A stretch of 12,936 bases of DNA from an uncultured Porphyromonadaceae bacterium (GTDB lineage: Bacteria; Bacteroidota; Bacteroidia; Bacteroidales; Muribaculaceae), in the NCBI GenBank assembly GCA_900546835.1, contig UREH01000055.1, positions 1-12,936 on the forward strand, given 5' to 3'. Of this stretch, positions 1-7,520 are shown in pieces (positions within the stretch are counted from its first letter, which is position 1; each line of letters opens with the position of its first letter). Under the pieces are notes generated by a model that searched no databases, was not told the origin of the DNA, and saw nothing but the letters and a program-made list of their open reading frames with translations. A program made the translations under genes and the position numbers.

Positions 1-279
1 GTTGGCTCCGGCCGTCTGCACTTCCTTCACGATTACAACCTGGCGGCCGAACATCGACATGCGTTTGGCGGCATTCTCCACCTGTTTGGGCGAGTCGAGC
101 TCGGGTGCATAGAGAATTGTCAGGTCGAAATCCCGGTCGGATTCCGGCACGAGCTCCTCGAACATCCGCGCGAGCGTGTCGATATAATATCCCTCCTCGC
201 CGTGGAGCAGATATACCGGGGCGGGACGGTTGGCACGCAGATCGCGGCATATGGAAAGAAACGAAGGGCTTTCTGCCAT
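1..279 (-). CDS. holA: DNA polymerase III subunit delta, N-terminal part (runs off window)
   Basis: This open frame runs off the left edge and gives the first 93 residues of a protein starting MAESPSFLSICRDL. The stretch PVYLLHGEEGYYIDTLARMF, followed by the segment around AAKRMSMFGRQVVIVKE, matches the N-terminal AAA+-like domain of Bacteroidota HolA, including the degenerate P-loop region (HGEE) and the RQVVIVKE strand. In the family, delta opens the beta sliding clamp as part of the clamp-loader complex. I chose the ATG at 279. An in-frame ATG at 300 would add seven residues (MPNRLIP) and cannot be excluded; a stop lies further upstream in the same frame. The gene is divergent from the HsdR-N-like gene at 477, an arrangement I recall as common in Bacteroidales. 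A promoter candidate lies at 365-396. Confidence 0.88.
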   Translation of the reverse strand, partial: MAESPSFLSICRDLRANRPAPVYLLHGEEGYYIDTLARMFEELVPESDRDFDLTILYAPELDSPKQVENAAKRMSMFGRQVVIVKEVQTAGAN

Positions 280-340
280 AGGAATCAGTCGGTTCGGCAT
301 CGGCGCTATAGTGCCTCGGAGGCAGTGCGCCCTACGCCAT

Positions 341-372
341 ATTGTTTCAGCGGATTTTAATTTGTAAATTTA
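341..372 (+). promoter_or_regulatory. Promoter candidate for the HsdR-N-like gene
   Basis: ATTG (341-344), a 20-nt spacer and TAAATTTA (365-372) fit the Bacteroidota primary promoter with one mismatch in each box. The predicted start near 379 leaves a leader of about 98 nt before the ATG at 477. The -7 box is the same eight bases used by the holA promoter on the other strand. Confidence 0.5.
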
Positions 373-396
373 CAACGAAATTTCGTATCTGCCAAC
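365..396 (-). promoter_or_regulatory. Promoter candidate for holA
   Basis: Read on the minus strand, GTTG (396-393) is followed by exactly 20 nt and then TAAATTTA (372-365). The Bacteroidota consensus is TTTG, 19-21 nt, TANNTTTG, so each box has one mismatch. Transcription would start near 358-360 and leave a leader of about 60-80 nt before holA. The -7 box is its own reverse complement and is shared with the opposite promoter at 341-372. Confidence 0.55.
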
Positions 397-476
397 CGCT
401 CGGAGCCGATTAACACCCTTCAACTTTTTCATCTCCGTTCGGGCTACGTTTCAATCCTCAATAATCCTGGCTGCCA

Positions 477-986
477 ATGGCCGCAGAATTCAACCCTCAG
501 ACCCTCCTGGAGGCCGCCCGACGTTTCGGGAGGCTCAATCTCCCGCCGGTGGAGCTATGCATCGCACGCGAGCCCGACGGTGTGGTTCGCGTCCACGACC
601 GTCTGCGCGGCTATTCTGTAGCGCTTACGCCCGAGGAGTGGGTGCGTCAGCATTTCGTGGAGATGCTGATAGCAAAGCTCGGCTATCCTCCGGCCATGAT
701 GGCCAATGAAGTTGGTGTGGAGCTCAACGGCACTTCAAAGCGCTGCGATACAGTGGTCTACAGTCCCCGCGGACTCCGGCCGCTTGCGATAGTCGAATAT
801 AAGGCGCCCTCAATCCGTCTGACCCAGAAGGTTTTCGACCAGATCGTGCGCTACAACATGGTGCTCCGAGTGCCCTGGCTTATGGTATCCAACGGGTTGC
901 GCCATTACTGCTGCCGCGTGGACTACGACGGCCGCCGCGTCGCCTTTCTTCCCGATATTCCTCCCTTCACCTCCCTGCAATCCTAA
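477..986 (+). CDS. Stand-alone HsdR N-terminal-like PD-(D/E)XK nuclease-fold protein
   Basis: This 169-residue protein resembles the type I restriction enzyme R protein N-terminal domain family (HSDR_N_2 type). A PD-(D/E)XK core is visible: D91 in CDTVVY, then E107 and K109 in LAIVEYK, followed by the helix-rich QKVFDQIVRYN segment typical of the fold. There is no helicase domain and no hsdM or hsdS partner nearby, so it is not a working type I restriction system. Proteins of this size next to holA are, from memory, common in Bacteroidales and are usually annotated only by the domain. The role is unknown; a housekeeping DNA-repair or replication role is possible because of the neighbour, but this is inference. 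The start ATGGCC fits the expected length. The gene converges on the GH30 operon downstream. Confidence 0.82.
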   Translation: MAAEFNPQTLLEAARRFGRLNLPPVELCIAREPDGVVRVHDRLRGYSVALTPEEWVRQHFVEMLIAKLGYPPAMMANEVGVELNGTSKRCDTVVYSPRGLRPLAIVEYKAPSIRLTQKVFDQIVRYNMVLRVPWLMVSNGLRHYCCRVDYDGRRVAFLPDIPPFTSLQS

Positions 987-1053
987 ATATCCGTAGGGTG
1001 CATGTTGTCAGAGGGCTTACCGTAAGCAGAAATACTTTGATTTATATAAAAAG

Positions 1054-1088
1054 ATGAAGGCGACGGCCCATACGGCCATCGCCTTCAT
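1054..1088 (-). terminator. Rho-independent terminator of the SusCD/GH30 operon
   Basis: ATGAAGGCGA (1054-1063) pairs with TCGCCTTCAT (1079-1088), then after one C/A mismatch GGCC pairs with GGCC around a five-base loop. On the minus strand the stem is followed by TTTTT and an A/T-rich stretch (1052-1041), placing an intrinsic terminator 26 bases after the GH30 stop codon. On the plus strand the bases after the stem are not T-rich, so termination of the convergent gene at 477-986 here would be weaker. Confidence 0.8.
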
Positions 1089-1113
1089 TGTGAGTTGTTG
1101 ATTATTAGGGGAA

Positions 1114-2754
1114 TCAGAGATCGTAGACTACGGTTACAACGCTCTTGGCGGGGATGGTTACAACATCTTTCACGCGCACATTAGCGGGGGTGAGCTTGTT
1201 GTCGGCGTTGGTGGTGTAGGTTTTGATCGACATAATCTGGTCGCGGCCTTCAAACTCGTCTTGCAGATAGAAAGTGCCTTCGGTATTGTTGGTGTATACC
1301 GATACGAGGCGGGTATTGTCGGGCGAGAGGTAGCTCGAACCGAAGAACTGGGCGGATTCGTTGGCTACTTTGGCGTCGACGCGCACGTAGCCCGGACGGA
1401 TGCAGAGCGAATAATTGCCGAGCACCCAGAGGTTGGTGGTGGGATTGTAAGTGCCGTCGCCGTCGGTATAGTCGGCTCCGTCGGGCACGAGTCCGATGAG
1501 GATGAAGCGGTTGCGGTGTGAAGCGTTAACGCCGTCCATCGATGTCCAGAAGCTCCAGGAGGTTACATTGGCCAGTGTGAGGTCGTTGTGGATCACGCGG
1601 CTCATGTGGATGGAAACGTCCATCTCCTCGAAATTGCTGTAGCCGGGGAATTCGTCGGTTGCATACTGGTCGTTGCCGAGCATCGACCATTCGGTCTGCC
1701 AGACGTCGGCACCATACTGTGCGGCTGCAGAAGCAACCTGGCTGCGCACGCTGCGCATGTCGTTCCAGTTGTAATCGGTCCAGTAGCTGTGGGCGCACAC
1801 GAGGTTGTTCTTCAAGTGGGCGAGGTCGCCGATGTAGTTGGCGCCACCGGCTGTGAAATAGTTGCTGAGGATGTTGTCGCTTGAGTAGAGTTCGGTCCAA
1901 TTGGCAGCTTCTCCGGGAAGAATATTCACATCAATCCCTTTGTTGGTGAGGGCCTTGTCGAGTTCGCGCACAAGCTGCACCTGCTGGGCTACGCTCCAGC
2001 CGGAGCCTTCCTGCGAGGCGTTGCCGTCGCTGCCGGCGCCCCAGTCGTACTGAGGCTCGTTGAAGGGCGAGATATGGGTCACGTTGAAGCCTTCAGCCTT
2101 GAAGTGGGCGGCAACTTCGGCCATGTAGTCGGCAAACGCGGCATAGTTGGCGGGGCGAAGATTGGCATTTTTAGCGCCACGGGCCGAGAAAGCCTTGCGG
2201 TTGTAGGTATACTGCACAAGGGGAGAGTTGGAGAAGAGCACGAAGCTTTCCACTCCCATTTCGCGGGCTTTCTGCATGAAGAACTGCTGACCTTCGCATT
2301 TGCTCCAGTCGTAGTCGGTGGTGCCGGTGCGGAAGCTCTCGGCGCGGCGGGTTGCCGTAATCTTGGAGTCGGAACCCTGCTCGTAGGAGCCGGCGCCGAG
2401 GTTTACGCGCCACATTGATAGGCCGATACCGCGGGTGGTGGCTCCGGAGGCCGACTGGTCGAAGAGCAGGGTGGCGATTTCGTCGCGGCAGCTCGTCCAG
2501 TTCTTGCCTACGAATGCGGGAGCCCAGCAGTCGCTTGCGCCGAAACCGGCGATGGTCTGATATGTGGTGTTGCGGTCGATTGTTACCTCGGCCTTAACGG
2601 CGCCTTCGGGAATCTCGGGACCCCCATCGGGTTTCCCGGGGTCCACGGTGCCGCCTTTTGGCGGTATGTAGTTGGCGAATGTGGGATCATCCTTTTCGCA
2701 GCTTGCGAGGGTGAGCGCGGCCAGGCCAATCAGAAGATATTTTGAGATATTCAT
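1114..2754 (-). CDS. Surface lipoprotein glycoside hydrolase, family GH30
   Basis: The 546-residue protein begins with a lipoprotein signal (hydrophobic residues 5-17, then LASC with the lipidated cysteine at C19). The acidic EKDD after the cysteine resembles the Bacteroidota lipoprotein export signal, so surface display is likely. The catalytic (beta/alpha)8 domain starts at about residue 55 with QTIAGFGASDCW. The acid/base candidate is E233 in SPFNEPQYDW and the nucleophile candidate is E355 in VWQTEWSMLG, the two glutamates expected in clan GH-A family 30. Residues from about 455 to 546 look like the side beta-sandwich of this family. GH30 members act on xylan, beta-1,6-glucan, beta-1,6-galactan, glucosylceramide and others; I cannot assign the subfamily or substrate. 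It is the last gene of the operon, 81 bp after susD, and is the only enzyme in it. Confidence 0.88.
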   Translation of the reverse strand: MNISKYLLIGLAALTLASCEKDDPTFANYIPPKGGTVDPGKPDGGPEIPEGAVKAEVTIDRNTTYQTIAGFGASDCWAPAFVGKNWTSCRDEIATLLFDQSASGATTRGIGLSMWRVNLGAGSYEQGSDSKITATRRAESFRTGTTDYDWSKCEGQQFFMQKAREMGVESFVLFSNSPLVQYTYNRKAFSARGAKNANLRPANYAAFADYMAEVAAHFKAEGFNVTHISPFNEPQYDWGAGSDGNASQEGSGWSVAQQVQLVRELDKALTNKGIDVNILPGEAANWTELYSSDNILSNYFTAGGANYIGDLAHLKNNLVCAHSYWTDYNWNDMRSVRSQVASAAAQYGADVWQTEWSMLGNDQYATDEFPGYSNFEEMDVSIHMSRVIHNDLTLANVTSWSFWTSMDGVNASHRNRFILIGLVPDGADYTDGDGTYNPTTNLWVLGNYSLCIRPGYVRVDAKVANESAQFFGSSYLSPDNTRLVSVYTNNTEGTFYLQDEFEGRDQIMSIKTYTTNADNKLTPANVRVKDVVTIPAKSVVTVVYDL

Positions 2755-2811
2755 TTCGAATTAAAATGAGATTCGGGTAGTGGTTTTAGACGAAATTTAA
2801 ATTCGGGTGGG

Positions 2812-2854
2812 GCAGAACCCCGGGCCGGTAGGGGATTACCAGCCGGGGTTCTGC
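2812..2854 (-). promoter_or_regulatory. Strong hairpin across the susD stop codon
   Basis: GCAGAACCCCGG (2812-2823) and CCGGGGTTCTGC (2843-2854) form a perfect 12-bp inverted repeat with a 19-nt loop. In the minus-strand mRNA, the 5' arm encodes the end of SusD (Gln-Asn-Pro-Gly), the stop codon lies in the loop, and the 3' arm lies in the intergenic region before the GH30 gene. There is no U run after the stem, so it is not a standard terminator. It may protect or define the 3' end of the susCD message or lower downstream expression. Confidence 0.7.
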
Positions 2855-4470
2855 TGGATGGATCCGTGGGAACGTTCGATTTCCACCAGCGGGATGGGCC
2901 AGAGGCGGTCGCGGTCGTCGCGGTAGTTGATACCCTTGCTGGAAGTTTCGCGCTGGTTTTCCCATTCGTCGGGGTCGGCGGTCTCTTTGTTGGTATTCCA
3001 GAGCACGAAGCGGCCCTGGGGCCCCATTATGTTGGCGATGGCATAGTTGCCGTTGTCTTCCTTCCAGCGGCGGATGTCGAAGAGGCGGTGGAACTCGCCG
3101 GCCAGCTCAAGCTGACGCTCCTGGCGGATGATGTCGCGGAGTTCGGTGCCGGTCTTGCCGTTGACGCCCGAGAGGAATACGCGGGTGCGCACGCGGCTTA
3201 CAAGCTGGGCTGCCAGACCGTCCTGTCCCTGCTCGTTGAGGGCCTCGGCGTAGAGCAGAAGCACGTCGGAGTAGCGGAGGATGGGCCAGTTGATCGGGCT
3301 GTGTACCTGGTCGTATTTGTCGCCGCGCTGAGCGAGCGGGCAATAGTATTTGCGGAAGATGCGCGGCGATTTCTGGGCCGAGGGGTCGATGAAGTATGAG
3401 CCGTCCTCGTTCAGGTCGCCTTGCTTTTCTACGAGTTTTTTGAAGTCGTCCGGTGTCTCGCCGGCAATCTCAGTGTCGCCCTTGCGGATGATGGTCCAGC
3501 GCAGGCGCTCGGTATCGCCGGCCTGCAGGAAGAGGTTCTCGAGATAGGCCGAGGGGATGCCCCATGCCCATCCGTCCTGGTCGTTGACGCCTCGGGGACC
3601 GGCAACAGTGGAGAGCGGGCAGCCTACGTTGTAGGCGGCGTCGTAGGTGTGCTGGGCCTCGAATACGGATTCAATGCCGTTTTTGTTGGCAGGATTGAAG
3701 TTGTCGCCGAACGAGGGGTTGAGGTCGTATTCGCCTTCGCGCACGAGCAGCCCGAGTGTGTCGGAAGCCTGTTTCCATTTACCCTGGAATACGAGGGCCT
3801 TGCCATGGAGGCCGAGGGCTGCGCCACGGGTGGCGTGACCTATTTCAGCGGCTCCGAGAGCGCTCTTCTGAGGCAGGTTCCGGATAGCATAGCGGAAATC
3901 TTCGGCGATGTAGTCGTAAATCTCCTTTACCGTAGAGCGGCCTTTGCCTTCGGCTTCTTCAGCCGCGTAGAGACGGTCGAGAAGTACGACACCGCCATAG
4001 AGCTTTACAAGCTCGAAGTAGAAGTAGCCGCGGAGGAAGCGGGCCTCGGCTATGAGCTGACGGCGCACTTTCTCATCGATGATTATGTCTGCGTTTGTGA
4101 TACGGTCGACTGCCACGTTGCAGTTGAGTATGGCTTTGTAGCGATACTGGTAGAAGTTGCTCGACGGGCCGTTCTCCTGGCCGTTGGGCATGTATTCCAC
4201 GAGCTCGCGGTAGCCCGATTCCTGGGTGGTATTGCCCTGCCAGGCGTTGTCGGTGGCCATTTCCATCTGGAGCCAGGGGTTGTAGACCTGCCACCAGTCG
4301 TCGCAGGTTATGAAGTAGTAGCAGCCGTTCACGAAGTTGCGGCATTCCTCTTCGGTGGTGAAATATATGTCGAGTTCCTGCTGACCGCGTGCGGGCTCGT
4401 CGAGGAAGTCGTTGCACGAACTCATCAGCATAGCAGCACCGATGGTTGCCAGTATTGATAGTTTTTTCAT
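2836..4470 (-). CDS. SusD/RagB family outer-membrane glycan-binding lipoprotein
   Basis: The 544-residue protein starts with a lipoprotein signal ending in MSSC, with the lipidated cysteine at C19 followed by NDFLDEPARG, the usual SusD-type N-terminus. The N-terminal helical region, including YYFITCDDWW and FYQYRYKAILNCNVAVDRI, matches the TPR-containing SusD-like domain. The C-terminal part contains LLYAEALNE, an ERQLELAGEFHRLFDIRRW segment and the closing LWPIPLVEIE...NPGW, all hallmarks of the family. SusD proteins form a lid on the SusC transporter and capture oligosaccharide at the cell surface. The gene lies 23 bp after susC, as expected for a co-transcribed pair. The glycan specificity cannot be read from the sequence. 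Confidence 0.96.
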   Translation of the reverse strand: MKKLSILATIGAAMLMSSCNDFLDEPARGQQELDIYFTTEEECRNFVNGCYYFITCDDWWQVYNPWLQMEMATDNAWQGNTTQESGYRELVEYMPNGQENGPSSNFYQYRYKAILNCNVAVDRITNADIIIDEKVRRQLIAEARFLRGYFYFELVKLYGGVVLLDRLYAAEEAEGKGRSTVKEIYDYIAEDFRYAIRNLPQKSALGAAEIGHATRGAALGLHGKALVFQGKWKQASDTLGLLVREGEYDLNPSFGDNFNPANKNGIESVFEAQHTYDAAYNVGCPLSTVAGPRGVNDQDGWAWGIPSAYLENLFLQAGDTERLRWTIIRKGDTEIAGETPDDFKKLVEKQGDLNEDGSYFIDPSAQKSPRIFRKYYCPLAQRGDKYDQVHSPINWPILRYSDVLLLYAEALNEQGQDGLAAQLVSRVRTRVFLSGVNGKTGTELRDIIRQERQLELAGEFHRLFDIRRWKEDNGNYAIANIMGPQGRFVLWNTNKETADPDEWENQRETSSKGINYRDDRDRLWPIPLVEIERSHGSIQQNPGW

Positions 4471-4493
4471 TGGTCTTAATTCGATTTTCCGGA

Positions 4494-7487
4494 TTAGAAG
4501 TTGAAGTTAACACCGAAGAGGAACGTGCGCGGGTTGGGGTATGCGATGTTGTCGATACCGGTGTTGAGCACGTCGCCGTCGAGCGAGGGTCGCTCGGGGT
4601 CCATTCCGGAGTAGGAAGTGATGGTGAAAAGATTCTGTGCGGAAACGCTCAGGCGGAGAGTGGTGCCTCCAACGAGCTTTTTGGGGAAGGTATATCCGAT
4701 CTGGAGGAGCTTGCAGCGGAAGAAGCTGCCGTCTTCTACAAACCAGTCGCTCTTGCGCGAGTAGTTGAGGTTGGAGTCGTTGGAACTCAGGCGGGGATAT
4801 TCGTTGGAGGTGCCTTCGCCGTGCCAGCATTTGTCGAATGTTCCGGCGAATACGTTTTCGCCGGCCACACCGCTGTAGCGGCTGCGGGTGCAGTTGTAGA
4901 TGTCGTTGCCGAATGTTCCGTAGAAGTTGGCGGTGAGGTCCCAGTTCTTCCATCCGAGCGACAGGTTGAGACCCATCATCACGTCGGGGTAGGGGTTGCC
5001 GATGTAGTCGCGGTCGCCGTCGTCGATCGAGCCGTTGCCGTTGAGGTCGAGGAAACGGATGTCGCCGGGCTGTGCGTTGGGCTGGATGAGGTTGCCGTGT
5101 TCGTCGGAGTGGGCGTATACCTCGCTCCAGTTCTGGAACAGGCCGTCGGTCTTGTAGCCGAAGAAGCGGCCGATCAGTTCGCCGTCCTCCGAGCGGGTGT
5201 AATCGCCGGAGATGGGGCCGTCGCCGGTGAGCTTGACGGCCTTGTTGCGAACGCCGGAGAGGTTTACACCTACTTCATAGCGCCAGTCGCCCACGCGGTC
5301 GCGCCAGCTGATGCCGAGTTCCCAGCCGGTGGCTTCCATTTCGCCGATATTCATCGTAACGGCCGAGAGCCATGCGGGATAACCCATCCACATGTAGTTC
5401 TGCTTGGAGTAGAGCATGTCGTGGGATTTCTTCTTATAGAAGTCGGCGGTGAGGCTCAGTCGGGAGTTGAGGAGCATGGCGTCGATGCCGACGTTGTAGT
5501 CTTCCACGGTTTCCCACTTGAGGTTGGGGTTGCCGATGGAGCCGATGGTGGTGCCGGGAACGCGGACGCCGCCGAGCACGATGTTGTTTGAGCCGACGAG
5601 GCTCTGGTATGCGGAGTTGGCAATAGCCTGGTTACCGACCTTACCCCAGCCGGCGCGGATCTTCAGGTTGTCGAGCCAGGAGATGTCCTTCATGAATTCT
5701 TCCTCGCTGATGCGCCATGCACCGGAAACGGCGGGGAAAGTGGCGTATTTGTTGCCTTCGCTGAAGCGGCTGGAACCGTCGACGCGGACGCTGGCTGTGA
5801 TGTAGTAACGCTGGTTGAAGTTGTACATCACGCGGCCGAGGTAGCTGACCAGAGAGTTGTAGCTGGTGTCGCCGTATCCATATTGCTCGCCGGTACCGGC
5901 GTTGACCTCGCGGAGGGTCTCCTCGTCGGAGGGGATGTTCTCGCGGCGGGCCTCCACGTTCCAGTAGCCGAAGCGCTCGGCGGTGAAGCCTGCCATGACG
6001 TTGATGTTGTGCTTCTCGGCGATGGTGGTCATGTAGTTGATTGTGTTGGTCCAGTTCCAGTCGACGTTTTCATACATGCGGCGTGAAACGGAGCTGACGG
6101 TAGCCTGTTCGAGGGCGTCGAGGCTGAATACGGGGGAGTAGGAGTCCTTGCGGGTAACCACGCCGTTGAGGCCGAACTGAGTGCGGATTGTCAGCCCCTT
6201 TATGGGCACAATCTGGAGGTAGGGGTTGAGGAGCACGCCGTAGTTGCGCGATTTGCCTGCGGGGCGGGCGAGCGATGCTGCGGGGTTCCATACCTGGTTG
6301 TTGTAGCTGCGCTGGTAGTCGTTGTAGTGGTTGTCGGTGAAGTTGCCGGGGTTCTTGAACACCGGGGTAGTGGGATCCATGCCCATTGCGGAGCCGAAGA
6401 GATTGGGGGTGTCTTCCCACGATTCGGTGCGCGGAGCAATCTGCAGGCCTGCCTGAACGTATTTCGAGAACTTGTACTCGGTGTTGAGGTTGATGGTGAG
6501 TTTGTCCCAGTAGCCTACGTCGTACTGCGAGTTGTTGCGGAAATAGCCTACGGAAGCTGCGAAGGTGTATTTGTCGTTACCGCCGCTGATGCCGAGCTGA
6601 TAGTTCTGCACGAGGGCTGTCTTGTTGATCACGGTGTTCCACCAGTCGGTATCTACGTTCTGGCCTTCGGGGGTGTTCCAGGGGGCTTCTCGGCCGTCGT
6701 TGGTGTAGCGGGCGAAGAATACCTTCTTGTATTCGTCGGCACCGGCCATGTCGGGTTTCTTGAGGGTCTCGAAGCCGATGTTGGCCGAGAAGTTCACGTT
6801 GATTTTGCCTGCGGCGCCCTTCTTTGTGGTGATGAGGATAACGCCGTTGGAGCCGCGGGTACCGTAGATGGCGGCGGCGGAAGCGTCCTTGAGGACCTCC
6901 ATCGACTCGATGTCGTTGGGGTTGAGGAAGTTGATTTCATTGCCGACGGGCATGCCGTCGACTACGTATAGCGGGCTGGAACCGTTGACGGTTGTCACGC
7001 CGCGGATAATGACCTTGGGCTGCACGCCGGGGCCGCCGCCTGAGGCAATCTGAACGCCGTTGACCTTGCCCTGGAGGGCGTCCATGGCGTTGCCGGTGGT
7101 CATTTCGGTGATGTCCTCGCCTTTGACGGTGGAGATGGAACTGGTGAGGTCGGAGCGCTTAACCTGGCCGTAACCGACCACGACCACTTCGTCGAGGACG
7201 TTGGAATTTTCCTTGAGGACAACGTTTACGACGGGGCCTGTAACTTTCACTTCCTGTGTCTCCATTCCGACGTAGGATACCACGAGCGTCTGGCCCGTTT
7301 CAGCCTGAATGGAGTAATTGCCGTCGATATCGGTGCTGGCGCCTTTGGCGGTGCCTTTCACCAGAACGGTTGCCCCGATAAGGGGCTCATTGTCGGCAGC
7401 TGAGGTGACGACGCCGGTCACGGTGGTCTGTGCCCAGGCGCTCACGCATGCAAACAGCGCTGCAAACAGCAAAAATATATTTTTCAT
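4494..7487 (-). CDS. SusC/RagA family TonB-linked outer-membrane transporter
   Basis: The 997-residue protein has a signal peptide (about 1-19, ending SAWA before Q20). Residues 22-93 form the carboxypeptidase-D regulatory-like domain typical of SusC proteins (TGVVTSAADNEPLIGATVLV, with SYVGMETQEV). The TonB box candidate LDEVVVVGYG is at 98-107. The plug domain follows, with the MDALQGKVNGVQI segment, SSPLYVVDGMP, and DIESMEVLKDASAAAIYGTR with SNGVILITTKKG, then a long beta-barrel ending in FLFGVNFNF with a terminal aromatic residue. It would import oligosaccharides with the SusD partner using energy from TonB-ExbBD. Unusually, the lipoprotein gene lies upstream of it in the operon, ending 33 bp before this start. 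Confidence 0.97.
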   Translation of the reverse strand: MKNIFLLFAALFACVSAWAQTTVTGVVTSAADNEPLIGATVLVKGTAKGASTDIDGNYSIQAETGQTLVVSYVGMETQEVKVTGPVVNVVLKENSNVLDEVVVVGYGQVKRSDLTSSISTVKGEDITEMTTGNAMDALQGKVNGVQIASGGGPGVQPKVIIRGVTTVNGSSPLYVVDGMPVGNEINFLNPNDIESMEVLKDASAAAIYGTRGSNGVILITTKKGAAGKINVNFSANIGFETLKKPDMAGADEYKKVFFARYTNDGREAPWNTPEGQNVDTDWWNTVINKTALVQNYQLGISGGNDKYTFAASVGYFRNNSQYDVGYWDKLTINLNTEYKFSKYVQAGLQIAPRTESWEDTPNLFGSAMGMDPTTPVFKNPGNFTDNHYNDYQRSYNNQVWNPAASLARPAGKSRNYGVLLNPYLQIVPIKGLTIRTQFGLNGVVTRKDSYSPVFSLDALEQATVSSVSRRMYENVDWNWTNTINYMTTIAEKHNINVMAGFTAERFGYWNVEARRENIPSDEETLREVNAGTGEQYGYGDTSYNSLVSYLGRVMYNFNQRYYITASVRVDGSSRFSEGNKYATFPAVSGAWRISEEEFMKDISWLDNLKIRAGWGKVGNQAIANSAYQSLVGSNNIVLGGVRVPGTTIGSIGNPNLKWETVEDYNVGIDAMLLNSRLSLTADFYKKKSHDMLYSKQNYMWMGYPAWLSAVTMNIGEMEATGWELGISWRDRVGDWRYEVGVNLSGVRNKAVKLTGDGPISGDYTRSEDGELIGRFFGYKTDGLFQNWSEVYAHSDEHGNLIQPNAQPGDIRFLDLNGNGSIDDGDRDYIGNPYPDVMMGLNLSLGWKNWDLTANFYGTFGNDIYNCTRSRYSGVAGENVFAGTFDKCWHGEGTSNEYPRLSSNDSNLNYSRKSDWFVEDGSFFRCKLLQIGYTFPKKLVGGTTLRLSVSAQNLFTITSYSGMDPERPSLDGDVLNTGIDNIAYPNPRTFLFGVNFNF

Positions 7488-7520
7488 TTGTAGGTATTCT
7501 CTGTAAGGTGATATTGCGAA

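Noticed and set aside
477..986. Type I restriction-modification defence system
   Set aside because: Only an HsdR N-terminal-like domain is present, without helicase, methyltransferase or specificity subunits nearby.
1015..1027. Terminator of the HsdR-N-like gene (GCTTA/TAAGC stem)
   Set aside because: Only five base pairs with no T run directly after it, so too weak to call.
2776..2800. Separate promoter for the GH30 gene
   Set aside because: The minus strand has TAAATTTC, one mismatch from TANNTTTG, but there is no acceptable -33 box about 20 nt upstream, so read-through from susD is more likely.
3421..4458. Long plus-strand open frames opposite susD and susC (also 4446-5591 and 7554-8594)
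   Set aside because: They are valine/glycine/alanine-rich shadows of strongly supported minus-strand genes, with no recognisable domain.
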